From positions 4,544 through 68,543 of the forward strand of contig CAUEPS010000010.1 in NCBI GenBank assembly GCA_959019775.1: a DNA stretch of 64,000 nucleotides. Direction: 5' to 3'. Shown piece by piece: positions 31,407-40,093 of this stretch. The position numbers and the translations under genes are program-made. Within the stretch, counting starts at the first letter, position 1. Every line of letters starts with the position of its first letter. The stretch comes from an uncultured Collinsella sp. (GTDB lineage Bacteria > Actinomycetota > Coriobacteriia > Coriobacteriales > Coriobacteriaceae). The notes under the pieces are model-generated. The model was not told where the DNA came from, searched no databases, and was given only the letters and a program-made list of their open reading frames with translations.

Positions 31407-34400
31407 ATGGCAAGCTATAGCCCACAGCACTTTGAGCCTCGGGCCAAGGCCGTCAACGTCAAGGGCGTTGCCAACCGCGCCGTCGCAACCGTTTTGACGG
31501 CGGGCCTCATCGCTCAGCCGCTCATGTCGCCGCTGGCGGCAATCGCCGCACCGACGGCAGATAACGGTGACGCCACGAAGGGCGACAGCGCTATCGAGAA
31601 CGCCGTCGTCGCCGGTAGCCAGGCAACCGCAAAGACGGCTGCCCAGTTGGCCGAGGAGTCGGCAAAGCAGCTCAAAGACGCTCAGGCCGCCTACGATGCC
31701 GCCCAGAAGAACGCCGATGCGGCGGGCCAGTCTCAAAAGCAGGCGCAGCAGCAAAAGAATCAGGCCTCGCAGGCTGTGAGCGACAACGAAATCGAGCAGA
31801 ACGCAGCAGAAGTCGCCGCGCTCCAGGAGAAGATTGACGAGCTCAAAGCCGCCGTCGAAAAGACCGAGCAGCAGCAGAAGAAGCTGGGCGACCTGAACGA
31901 TCAGCTCGATCAAGCCAACAAGAGTGTCGAGGATAAGACCCAGGCGCTCAAGGACGCCAAGGCAAGGCAGGATGAGGCCAAGAAGGCCCTCGACGATGCC
32001 CAGGCCAAGCTCGAGGCCATGGGTATGGACGAGTACGAGGCCGCCAAGAAGGCCGTCGAGGACGCGCAGGCAAAGCTCGATGACGCCAATAAGGCCGTTA
32101 CTACTGCACAGGCCAATCTGGACCAGGCCAAGGCTGCCGAGGCCAGCGCCCAGCAGGAAAAGCAGAATACCGAGGCAGCTTTGACGACTGCCCAGGCCAA
32201 GAAGCAGGAGACTGCTGCTGCTCTCGCAGCCGCAACCACCGCGCGCGATAACGCCCAGCAGAAGTTCAACCAGGCGCAGGCCGCGCTCGATGCTGCCGTC
32301 TCGGGTACGGGTGTTGACCTGAGTGCGCTTGAGGCCGCCGAGAAGGCCGCCGCTGGTGAGCTTAAGACCGCGCAGGCGGAGCTCAATGCCGCGACGGATG
32401 CCGACGCTACCGCCCAGGCGAACCTGCAGGCGGCCCAGAATACCGCCACCGCCGCGCAGGAGAAGGCCAACGCCGCCAACGCTGCCGTGGCATCTGCCCA
32501 GTCTGCATACGATGCGGCAAACAAGGAGTACAAGGACGCGGCCAGTAAGCGTGACGCCGCGAAGACGGCATACGAGCAGGCCCAGCAGACCGAAGCCGAC
32601 AAGAAGGCGGAGTACGACCGACTCGTCGAGGTCCGTCAGCAGAAGCACAGCGAGTGGGAGACGGCATGCGCTGAATCCGATACCGCCAGGAAGGCATACG
32701 ACACCGCGAATGCCGAGGTCGAGAAGCTTAACCAGCAGATTGCCGACCTCAAGTCGAACATGACCGTAGACCAGAATGCCATCAGCCAGGGTATGTTCGG
32801 CTTCATGAACTACATCATCGGCGGCAGCCAGTTCACAGCCACGCAGAAAAAGAACGCCCAGGATGCCGTATCGACGTTGACCGGCGCCGATGACAAGGCC
32901 GAGTGGTATGACGATTACGTCGATCAGGACATGTCTCGCGACACCAACCCGCTTTCCTTGGAGCAGATGCGAAACGCCCTGACATATCTCGACACCCAGA
33001 ACAACCTCCGCAAGGCGAACGGCCAGTCGGCGCTCAGCGTCAGCCTCCGCATGACTGTGGCCGCCGCCCTTAATGCATCATATTCGTCGAACCACTGGGG
33101 ACACTCGAACTGCTACTCGGATAACGGTGAAAATCTTGCTGGCGGTGGCGGTGCATATACCGGCGGCGAGACTGAGGACACCCTAGGCTGGCCCTATACT
33201 GGTCTCTACACTCAGGAGAAGGTTAATTACGAGAATTGGATTAAAAAGAACGGTGCGGATAGCGAGGTTGGCAAAGATCTCATGGCTCATCGCTATGATT
33301 CGTACTATATCTACCAAAACTATCGCGATGTCTATTCCGGTACAAAAGATGAGAACGGTAAGGAAAGAGGAGACGGCTGCGGGCACTATCTCAACATTAT
33401 CGATTCCGCTACGGTGGCTATCGGCATCGCGACGGGTAGCGGTAAAAACACCGATTCCGAGGTAACCATCTTCGATTACAGCGCTGATGACACTCAGGCT
33501 GATTTCACAGTCTCCGAGTTCAAGAAGCTCCTGAACGACTACATCGATTCCGCCTACAATGCAGGCGGCACGCAGGAGCAGAAGGAGCAGCTAAAGCAGC
33601 TTCAGAATAAGCTGGCAGAGGCGCAGAAGAACTTCGGGACTGCTGGAACGGCTTATTCTAACGCATTGGATAAGCAAGAAAGCGCTCGCGATGCCTATAC
33701 CGCGGCCGACACGAACATGAACACCGCCAAGGGCGAGTACGAGAAGGCTAAATCCAGCACCGCCGCCGCGAAGACGGCATACGACGCCGCCGAAGCCAAA
33801 CTCAAGGGTGTCGACGTCAAGACGCCCCAGACCAAGCTCGACGCCGCCAAGGGCGAGGCCGCTACTGCCCAGGCAGCTCTCGATAAGGCAAACGCCACGC
33901 TTGCTGACAGCAAGACGAAGGCAGCCGAGGCCGCTGCTCACAAGGCGAAGGCTCGCAGCGCCCGCGACGCCGCCAAGGTAAAGTCCGATCAGGCCAACGA
34001 GGCGTATGACAACGCTACCGCTTCGGTCAAGGACCTTGCCGCCAAGTGCGATGCCGCCAAGACGGATCTTGCGAACAAGCAGGGCACGCTTGGCGATGCC
34101 AAGAAGGCCGACGATGCCGCCCAGGCTGGCGTTGACAAGGCTCAGGCCGCAGACGCGCACGCCGCGACCACTCTTTCGGGCGCCAAGCAGGCAGTTGACG
34201 CCAAGAAGCAGGCCCTGTCTGACGCACAGGCGAAGGCCAAGGCCGCCGAGGGTGAGCTGGCCGGCGCAAACAAGGCCTTCGAGCGCTTCGCCGGCGCCCA
34301 GAAGGCGGTCGACGACGCCAAGGCCGCCTATGACGCTGCCGTCGCCGGTGTCGCCGATGCCCAGAAGCAGCTCGAGGCCGCCAACGAAGCCGTCGTCGAT

Positions 34401-34913
34401 GCGAACTTCGAGATCGTCAAGGCCAAGGCAGAGCTTGCCAACGACGAGGCGCTCAAGGCCGATCTTGAGGCTGTCGACCACAAGGCATCCCTTGCCGCGG
34501 GCACGACGGGCAACGAGAAGCTGGTCAAGCTTAACGCTGCCTACGCTCGCTATAAGGCTGCCGTCGATGCCGCCGCTGGTCTCAAGGCTGCTCTGAGCGA
34601 TGCCGATGCCAAGCTGTCCGATGCCAACGACGCCTATGCCGCCGCGCTGGCTGAGCTTGGCGATGCCAAGGATGCCCTGGCTGCCGCGCAGGCCGAGTAC
34701 GACAAGTATCATCCCAAGGCTGAGCCGCAGGCCAAGCCTCAGGTTGCACAGGCTGCTGCAAAGGCTCCTGTCGCCAAGAAGAAGGCCACGTCGGCCGCGC
34801 TCGCCCAGACTGGCGATGACTCCGCTCTTGCGGGCGAGGTGTTCGTCATCGGCGGTATCACCCTCGTGGCCGCTGGTGTGACGCTGAGCGATCGTCGTCG
34901 CAAGCAGATGTAG
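31407..34913 (+). CDS. LAxTG-anchored surface protein: coiled coil, CAP domain, coiled coil
   Basis: The 1168-residue protein has a signal peptide (1-48, ending LAAIAA) and an Ala/Lys/Glu/Gln-rich coiled coil (about 85-470). A CAP/SCP domain (about 515-695) carries His563, His566, GENLAGG with Glu575, and GHYLN with His660. A second coiled coil (about 700-1115) follows. The sorting end has LAQTG at 1132-1136, a hydrophobic helix and a basic tail DRRRKQM. LAxTG is the motif of class E sortases in high-GC Gram-positives. The protein is thus wall-anchored, with two long rods presenting a CAP head. The heptad-like repeats cause strong internal sequence redundancy. A role in adhesion or host contact is inferred. 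Confidence 0.9.
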   Translation: MASYSPQHFEPRAKAVNVKGVANRAVATVLTAGLIAQPLMSPLAAIAAPTADNGDATKGDSAIENAVVAGSQATAKTAAQLAEESAKQLKDAQAAYDAAQKNADAAGQSQKQAQQQKNQASQAVSDNEIEQNAAEVAALQEKIDELKAAVEKTEQQQKKLGDLNDQLDQANKSVEDKTQALKDAKARQDEAKKALDDAQAKLEAMGMDEYEAAKKAVEDAQAKLDDANKAVTTAQANLDQAKAAEASAQQEKQNTEAALTTAQAKKQETAAALAAATTARDNAQQKFNQAQAALDAAVSGTGVDLSALEAAEKAAAGELKTAQAELNAATDADATAQANLQAAQNTATAAQEKANAANAAVASAQSAYDAANKEYKDAASKRDAAKTAYEQAQQTEADKKAEYDRLVEVRQQKHSEWETACAESDTARKAYDTANAEVEKLNQQIADLKSNMTVDQNAISQGMFGFMNYIIGGSQFTATQKKNAQDAVSTLTGADDKAEWYDDYVDQDMSRDTNPLSLEQMRNALTYLDTQNNLRKANGQSALSVSLRMTVAAALNASYSSNHWGHSNCYSDNGENLAGGGGAYTGGETEDTLGWPYTGLYTQEKVNYENWIKKNGADSEVGKDLMAHRYDSYYIYQNYRDVYSGTKDENGKERGDGCGHYLNIIDSATVAIGIATGSGKNTDSEVTIFDYSADDTQADFTVSEFKKLLNDYIDSAYNAGGTQEQKEQLKQLQNKLAEAQKNFGTAGTAYSNALDKQESARDAYTAADTNMNTAKGEYEKAKSSTAAAKTAYDAAEAKLKGVDVKTPQTKLDAAKGEAATAQAALDKANATLADSKTKAAEAAAHKAKARSARDAAKVKSDQANEAYDNATASVKDLAAKCDAAKTDLANKQGTLGDAKKADDAAQAGVDKAQAADAHAATTLSGAKQAVDAKKQALSDAQAKAKAAEGELAGANKAFERFAGAQKAVDDAKAAYDAAVAGVADAQKQLEAANEAVVDANFEIVKAKAELANDEALKADLEAVDHKASLAAGTTGNEKLVKLNAAYARYKAAVDAAAGLKAALSDADAKLSDANDAYAAALAELGDAKDALAAAQAEYDKYHPKAEPQAKPQVAQAAAKAPVAKKKATSAALAQTGDDSALAGEVFVIGGITLVAAGVTLSDRRRKQM

Positions 34914-34980
34914 CGTTTCGAGCGTAGATTCTGCAACGAACCTCGGTTCATAGCAGGAACGCTTCGATAGCTTAACCGAT

Positions 34981-35024
34981 AAGGCTGGCGCGCTGTTAAA
35001 CGCAGTGCGCCAGCCTTTCTTTGT
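34981..35024 (+). terminator. Terminator of the surface-protein gene
   Basis: AAGGCTGGCGC and GCGCCAGCCTT form a perfect 11-bp stem with a 15-base loop and are followed by TCTTTGTTT. Confidence 0.9.
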
Positions 35025-35035
35025 TTCGATATCAA

Positions 35036-35073
35036 AAAGCCCGGTCGGCAGCCGCAAAAGCTACCGACCGGGC
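35036..35073 (-). terminator. Terminator of the OPT transporter gene (minus strand)
   Basis: GCCCGGTCGG and CCGACCGGGC pair (stem continuing into GCAGC/GCTAC), followed on the minus strand by TTTTTGAT. It faces the terminator of the convergent surface-protein gene. Confidence 0.88.
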
Positions 35074-35114
35074 AAGCCGTAGGCAATATGGTTGCTGTCG
35101 AGCAGCTGCTCAGC

Positions 35115-36818
35115 TTAGCCCAGCAGGCTTAAGCCCACGGAGACAAACGCCAGGATAACGCCGACGATGGACTCGCCGCCGAGCAGGCCGCTGGCGACAA
35201 CCAGGCCCTGCTCTTGGAAGGCGGCGTCCTTGGCAGCCCTCTCCTCGTCAGAAAGACCAGCGGTGGCGTCGCGGTGAGCGGCCCACTTGTCGTAGGCGAG
35301 CTTAACGCAGGAGCCCAGGAAGGCCGTGAGCGACATGTAGAACGGCAGGTACACGCCCAGGCCGATCATCATGGCCGGAATGCCGAGCCAGTACATGACG
35401 ATGCCGGCGATAAAGCCGCCTGCGAACCACGGCACGCTCGGGATGCCCGAGACCATGGTGGCGACCACGCTTGCCTGCGCGGCAACGAAGCTCTTGTCGG
35501 GGCCAAAGGCGTCCGGACCATAGGCAGTGACGAGCGCGACCATGACGGCGGCAGCGACCAGGGCGCCCACGATGCCGCCGATGGCCTGGCCGATCCACTG
35601 CGCACGCGGGTTGGTGCCCAGCACGGCGCCGGCCTTAAAGTCGTTCATGACGTCGCCCGCAAGGCCGCACGCCACGGCCACGATGCCGGCGATGAAGAAC
35701 AGCTTGACCTGCGCGAGCTGCGCGAAGGCAGCCACGATGAGCATGACGATGAGGCCAAAGATCTCCATGGGGTCGATACCCGTCTGGCCGCAGCTCTGCG
35801 CGCTCATGATGGTGGTGACAAAGGTGAACAGCGTGACGATGACGGCTGGAACGGGGCCAAGATCGAGTACGATGGCAACGATCACGGCGATGGCGGCAGC
35901 GCCCAGGCCGATGATACCGGCGTCGAGCTTAAGGGAGCCCGAGATGAGCGACTGCTCGTCGGTGTCGGTGGAGCTGTCGGCGGCGAGGCCGCGGACGATA
36001 CCGGCGACCTGCGGCAGGATGTCCTTGAGGACGACGGCGACGCCAAAGCCCATCATGAGGCCCATACCCAGGGACTTAACAATGCCCTGTGCGGTCATAA
36101 CGTCAAACAGACCGGCAGCGGTGCCGCCGACAATGATGCCAAAGTTGCCCAGCAGCGCGCCGGCAAACCAGAACGCGACGGGGGCGAAGCCCACCAAAAA
36201 GCCGATGGACAGCAACATGGGCGAGTTGTAGATGGCAAAGGTCACGCCGGGGATATTGAGCGTGCACAGCATGCTGGGAACCACGCCCAGGGCGTCGCGC
36301 AGCACGCTGTATATGCCGGCGATGGCCATGGAGCCAAAGAGCTGCTTGCCGGTCTTGCCGCCGGCCTCGGTAGCGCGCAGGGTCTGAGCTGCGGCGTTGC
36401 CGGTGGGGAACTCAAGCGCGGCGTCCACGATAAAGTGACGGTGGATGAGTGCTGTCGCCAGAAGGCCCAAGATGGTGCCGGCGAGCGCCACGATAAACAT
36501 GTCGAGCCAGCTGATCTGGTCGGCATAGCCCAGCATCCAGGCGCCCGGGATGGTAAACGCCAAGCCGCCGGCGACCATGGCGCCTGCGGACATGATGGTG
36601 TGGGTGACGTTTGCCTCGTTGAGGCTGGCGTTGCCCATGAGCTTAAGGAAGAACAGCGAAATGACGGCAGCGAAAATGATCGGCCAGGGGAGCGCACCCA
36701 TCTTGAGGGCGGTATAGGCCGAGCTTGCCGTGATGATCACGCAGCCAAGGACGCCGATGACGACGCCGCGCAGCGTGAGTTGCCCGCGCATCGAAGCGCG
36801 GTTCGAGGGATTGCTCAT
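35115..36818 (-). CDS. OPT-family oligopeptide/metal-complex transporter
   Basis: The 567-residue protein has about fourteen hydrophobic helices. It begins RGVVIGVLGCVIITASSAYTALKMGALPWP and contains the family stretches EFPTGNAAAQTLRATEAGGK and SAQSCGQTGIDPMEIFG. OPT proteins import oligopeptides or metal-siderophore complexes using the proton gradient. Bacterial members of this half-size are poorly characterised, so substrate is open. An AAAGGAG site precedes the ATG by about seven bases. It is a single-gene unit. Confidence 0.9.
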   Translation of the reverse strand: MSNPSNRASMRGQLTLRGVVIGVLGCVIITASSAYTALKMGALPWPIIFAAVISLFFLKLMGNASLNEANVTHTIMSAGAMVAGGLAFTIPGAWMLGYADQISWLDMFIVALAGTILGLLATALIHRHFIVDAALEFPTGNAAAQTLRATEAGGKTGKQLFGSMAIAGIYSVLRDALGVVPSMLCTLNIPGVTFAIYNSPMLLSIGFLVGFAPVAFWFAGALLGNFGIIVGGTAAGLFDVMTAQGIVKSLGMGLMMGFGVAVVLKDILPQVAGIVRGLAADSSTDTDEQSLISGSLKLDAGIIGLGAAAIAVIVAIVLDLGPVPAVIVTLFTFVTTIMSAQSCGQTGIDPMEIFGLIVMLIVAAFAQLAQVKLFFIAGIVAVACGLAGDVMNDFKAGAVLGTNPRAQWIGQAIGGIVGALVAAAVMVALVTAYGPDAFGPDKSFVAAQASVVATMVSGIPSVPWFAGGFIAGIVMYWLGIPAMMIGLGVYLPFYMSLTAFLGSCVKLAYDKWAAHRDATAGLSDEERAAKDAAFQEQGLVVASGLLGGESIVGVILAFVSVGLSLLG

Positions 36819-36992
36819 ATAAAACTCCTTTGCGTATATCCGCTTCCCCCGGGAGCGCCGTTACGGATACGGCGCGGGAAGTCGGGTTACCAAGGGCCGC
36901 CGCGTGAGCTCGCAAACGACCGCGCACCAGTATAGCCGCACGGCAGCTCATTTGGGACGGGGCTTTTTTAGCTGCCCCGAGCAAAGCCGAAG

Positions 36993-37070
36993 GATGATTA
37001 TTCTGGGACGGGGATTTAAAAATCATTAGGTACGCAATGATTTTTAAATCCCCGTCCCAGAATAATCATC
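36993..37070. repeat. 35-bp perfect inverted repeat with 8-base loop, upstream of coaX
   Basis: Left arm 36993-37027 and right arm 37036-37070 are exact reverse complements and contain TTCTGGGACGGGGATTTAAA. The loop is AGGTACGC. It lies 37 bases before the coaX start and about 170 bases upstream of the leftward OPT gene. The arm carries the GGGACGGGG word seen in other hairpins of this window. It could fold as a cruciform or as a strong RNA hairpin in the coaX leader. Confidence 0.9.
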
Positions 37071-37107
37071 GGGATATACTGCTGGACAGACGAAAGGAGC
37101 GCCGACG

Positions 37108-37959
37108 ATGCTTAACGGGTGCGCATATATATTGACGGTCGATGTGGGCAACACGTTCATTCGCTTTGGCCTGTTTGCAGAGGATTCGGCCGCGGCGCAG
37201 GAATGTCCGCTTGCGACGTGCGAGATCACCACGCCGGCCCGTATTACGGCCGACGAAGCGCGCATGCGACTTGTACAGGTCATGGGCGCGCTCGCCGCAG
37301 ATGCGGGTGTGCCCGGGGCGCTCGTACCCGCCGCGGCTGTGCTGAGCTGTGTGGTCCCGGCGCTCGAGCGCCCGTGGAGGGCAGCACTTTCCCGTACCTG
37401 CACGGGGCGCGTACTCACGGTGGGGCCGGGACTTAAGACCGGCATGCCCGTGCACTACGATGACCCGGCCGAGATCGGTCCCGACCGCATCGCCGACGCC
37501 GTGGCTGCCCGCGCCGTCTACGGCTCGCCGTGCATCGTGATTGACCTGGGCACCACGACCAATATCGAGGTCATCGACGCGCACGGCACCTTTGTCGGCG
37601 GCGTTATCGCGCCGGGTCTGGCACTTGGCGCCCGCTCGCTTTCGGCGGCGGCAGCGCGTCTACCCCAGGTTGAGCCCTCGGCACCCACACATGTGATCGG
37701 CCGCAACACGCGCGAGGCCATGCGCTCGGGCGTGGTTTTGGGCGAGGTGGCTCGCATCGACGGCATGCTCGACATGGTGCTCGCCGAGATGCGAGCGACC
37801 AAGGCGGCGGGGGAGGGCGATGTGCCCATCGTCATTACCGGCGACGATGCCAAGGCGCTTGCGGCGCTGGTCGGCCATAGCCTGACGGTCGATGACGCGT
37901 TGACGCTGCGGGGCCTCGCCGAGCTCTATCACATCAACCAAAAGCCCCGCCGCGCGTAG
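37108..37959 (+). CDS. coaX: Type III pantothenate kinase
   Basis: The 283-residue cytosolic enzyme phosphorylates pantothenate, the first step to coenzyme A. ASKHA-fold motifs are visible: phosphate-1 DVGNTFIRFGLF, GPDRIADAVAA (pantothenate site) and phosphate-2 DLGTTTNIEVID, then GGVIAPGLALGARSL. The ATG at 37108 follows AAAGGAG. The catalytic Asp of GxDR is present. It starts a rightward run including dCMP deaminase, though spacing of 83 bases suggests a separate unit is also possible. Confidence 0.95.
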   Translation: MLNGCAYILTVDVGNTFIRFGLFAEDSAAAQECPLATCEITTPARITADEARMRLVQVMGALAADAGVPGALVPAAAVLSCVVPALERPWRAALSRTCTGRVLTVGPGLKTGMPVHYDDPAEIGPDRIADAVAARAVYGSPCIVIDLGTTTNIEVIDAHGTFVGGVIAPGLALGARSLSAAAARLPQVEPSAPTHVIGRNTREAMRSGVVLGEVARIDGMLDMVLAEMRATKAAGEGDVPIVITGDDAKALAALVGHSLTVDDALTLRGLAELYHINQKPRRA

Positions 37960-38042
37960 CGATGGGGGCAATGGGACAAAAACGTCTCCACCTTCCACCT
38001 GCTACAATGGGTCAAACTATTGCGATTTCGGAGGTGTCTGCC

Positions 38043-38567
38043 ATGTCGGACGATCTTCATCAAACCGCGTCGGGCAAGCGCCGCGACGTCATTAGCTGGG
38101 ACGAGTTCTTTATGAGCGTGGCCATCGCCGCGCAGCGCCGCAGCAAGGACCCCAACACGCAGGTGGGAGCGTGCATCGCCAGCACCAACCACCGCATCCT
38201 TTCGGTGGGTTACAACGGCACGCCCTCGGCGCTCAACGATGACTTTTTCCCGTGGGGCACGAGCGATGACCCGTTGCAGGATAAGCACAACTACGTGGTG
38301 CATGCCGAGGCCAACGCCGTGCTCAACTACCGCGGCTCGCTCAAAGACCTTGAGGGTTCCACGGTCTACGTCACGCTATTCCCGTGCCACGACTGCGCCA
38401 AGATCCTGGCGCAGGTGGGTGTGGGCGAGGTCGTCTACCTGGACAATAAGTATGCCGATACCGACGACGGCCGTATCAGCCGCCGCATTCTCGACTCCTG
38501 CGGCATCAGCTACCGCCAGGTCATCGTCGATGTCCAGATTGGTACCGGGGGACAGGCTCGGCAGTAA
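38043..38567 (+). CDS. dCMP/deoxycytidylate deaminase family protein
   Basis: The 174-residue enzyme has the cytidine-deaminase zinc site: His87 and Glu89 in VVHAEANAV, Cys115 and Cys118 in FPCHDCAK. GYNGTP near 57 is the usual dCMP deaminase substrate loop. It converts dCMP to dUMP for thymidylate synthesis. I start at ATG 38043, with GGAGG eight bases upstream; the open frame to 37962 overlaps the coaX end without a good site. A late-competence ComEB role is not excluded, but the length fits dCMP deaminase. Confidence 0.92.
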   Translation: MSDDLHQTASGKRRDVISWDEFFMSVAIAAQRRSKDPNTQVGACIASTNHRILSVGYNGTPSALNDDFFPWGTSDDPLQDKHNYVVHAEANAVLNYRGSLKDLEGSTVYVTLFPCHDCAKILAQVGVGEVVYLDNKYADTDDGRISRRILDSCGISYRQVIVDVQIGTGGQARQ

Positions 38568-38738
38568 TATGCGTTGTCGCTATCTGACGACGAACGCAGC
38601 TCAAAGAGCCCCGTCCCAAATTGACTACTCGTGAAAGTCGCGTCTGCGCGCATGGACGGCTCGTGAGCGGGTACATGGCTGTAGTAACATAGCTTCTGTC
38701 CGCGGGCGTGCCCGCGTTATTGTGAGAAAGGAGCCCCT

Positions 38739-39017
38739 GTGGCTGTTAACGAAGAGCTGCTTAAGAAGGTTCTTGAAGAGATTCGCCCCAACCTGCAGGC
38801 CGATGGCGGCGATATGGAGTATGTGGGCGTCGACGACGAGGGTGTTGTCAAGCTGGAGCTGCAGGGCGCCTGCGCCGGCTGCCCCATGAGCTCGCTAACC
38901 CTGTCCATGGGTATCGAGCGTATCCTCAAAGAGCATGTGCCCGGCGTTACCCGCGTTGAGCAGGTCAATGCCTCCGGCGAGACCAACGATCTGTACGACG
39001 AGTACGCGCCGTTCTAA
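38739..39017 (+). CDS. NifU-like C-terminal domain protein (iron-sulfur scaffold)
   Basis: The 92-residue protein is a stand-alone Nfu domain. It begins LLKKVLEEIRPNLQADGGDMEYVG and has CAGCPMS with Cys45 and Cys48, which bind an iron-sulfur cluster at the dimer interface. It delivers Fe-S clusters to target proteins. The start codon is GTG 38739 with GAAAGGAG upstream. A short GC hairpin (38701-38716, CGCGGGC/GCCCGCG) precedes the site and may affect initiation. Confidence 0.93.
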   Translation: MAVNEELLKKVLEEIRPNLQADGGDMEYVGVDDEGVVKLELQGACAGCPMSSLTLSMGIERILKEHVPGVTRVEQVNASGETNDLYDEYAPF

Positions 39018-39126
39018 GATGCGAAAGCTGCGGACGGCATACTCCGCATAGACGTTACGCCCAAATATGCGGCTGCGAGCGCAAGGCCCGCGGCCGCATT
39101 TGTATGTAGGGAGCAGGAGGGTCGAC

Positions 39127-39948
39127 ATGCTCAACGACTTCTACCATATGCTTGATCCTGTCGCGATCTCGGCGGGCCCCATCACCATCTACTGGTACGG
39201 CCTGGCCTACGTGGTCGGCGCCCTGCTCACGGCGGTCGTCATGTACCGCACGCAGCGCCGTTGGGGTTTTGACATTACGGTCGACGACCTGACGAGTGTC
39301 GTGGTCGGCGTGGTCTTTGGCCTTATCATTGGCGCCCGCCTGTTCTATGTCATCTTTTACGGCGACGGCTACTACTGGGCGCATCCGCTCGAGATCTTTG
39401 CCACCAACGAGGGCGGCATGAGTTTCCATGGCGGCCTGGTGGGCGGCATCATCGGCGGCGTGCTCGTGTGCCGCATGTATAAGCTCGATGCCTGGACTTT
39501 GGCAGACCTTGCCGTCATAGGCGCGCCGCTGGCCTTGTGCTTGGGCCGTTGTGCCAACTTTGTCAACGGTGAGCTGTGGGGCAAGCCGACCGATCTGCCC
39601 TGGGGCGTGGTCTTCGGTGGCACCGCGGGCGATATGCCGCGTCACCCCTCCCAGCTCTACGAGGCATTTCTTGAGGGCATCGTGCTCTTTTGCATTCTGC
39701 AGGTGCTCAGCCGCAAAAAGCCGCTACTGCCCCAAGGCACGTTTATGGGCGTGTTTGTGATGGGTTACGGCATCGTCCGCTTCCTCATTGAGTTTGTGCG
39801 CGTGCCCGATGCCCAGCTGGGCTATCTGCTTGGCGGCGTCATCACCATGGGCCAGCTGCTGAGCCTGCCGCTCGTAATCGCGGGCCTGGCGCTCATCATC
39901 TTTGCTCGTCGCCGCAACCAGCCCCAGCGCATCTACCTCGACGCCTAG
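39127..39948 (+). CDS. lgt: Prolipoprotein diacylglyceryl transferase
   Basis: The 273-residue membrane enzyme transfers diacylglycerol from phosphatidylglycerol to the lipobox Cys of prolipoproteins, for example the amino acid binding lipoprotein in this window. The Lgt signature GRCANFVNGELWGKPT is present, as are MSFHGGLVGG and RHPSQLYEA. Seven hydrophobic helices are predicted. ATG 39127 follows GGAGGG. The length is standard for the family. Confidence 0.96.
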   Translation: MLNDFYHMLDPVAISAGPITIYWYGLAYVVGALLTAVVMYRTQRRWGFDITVDDLTSVVVGVVFGLIIGARLFYVIFYGDGYYWAHPLEIFATNEGGMSFHGGLVGGIIGGVLVCRMYKLDAWTLADLAVIGAPLALCLGRCANFVNGELWGKPTDLPWGVVFGGTAGDMPRHPSQLYEAFLEGIVLFCILQVLSRKKPLLPQGTFMGVFVMGYGIVRFLIEFVRVPDAQLGYLLGGVITMGQLLSLPLVIAGLALIIFARRRNQPQRIYLDA

Positions 39949-39954
39949 CCATCA

Positions 39955-39995
39955 CGAACCACCACAAAGGGGACAGGCACCTTTGTGGTGGTTCG
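39955..39995. repeat. Hairpin with 16-bp perfect arms and GGGGACAGG core
   Basis: CGAACCACCACAAAGG (39955-39970) and its exact complement (39980-39995) enclose GGACAGGCA. Together with the flanking G's it gives GGGGACAGG, the same core as in the dispersed hairpins. It starts seven bases after the lgt stop and is followed 22 bases later by copy 3 of the dispersed repeat. Confidence 0.88.
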
Positions 39996-40017
39996 CTGGG
40001 CAACGATGACAGAACTG

Positions 40018-40073
40018 TAACGTTTCACCAGATAAAACCTGCCAAAATAAACCTGTCCTTTTTTGGCAGGTTT
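40018..40073 (-). repeat. Dispersed intergenic hairpin repeat, copy 3 (inverted)
   Basis: In reverse orientation this matches copies 1, 2 and 4: ACCTGCCAAAAAAGGACAGG, then TTTATTTTGGCAGGTTTTAT and CTGGTGAAACG. The last base lies about 20 bases before the GTG start of the following gene, whose GAAAGG site abuts the repeat. Confidence 0.85.
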
Positions 40074-40093
40074 CTAGAAAGGCTCTTTGGACT

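Noticed and set aside
31353..35057. Long antisense frames (431 and 488 codons) opposite the coiled-coil surface protein
   Set aside because: They are an effect of the Ala-rich repetitive coding sequence; they read as Leu/Gly-rich low-complexity text with no start signals.
35214..36935. 573-codon frame antisense to the OPT transporter
   Set aside because: It gives a His/Asp/Gly/Ala-rich product with no hydrophobic pattern, typical of the complement of a GC-rich membrane protein gene.
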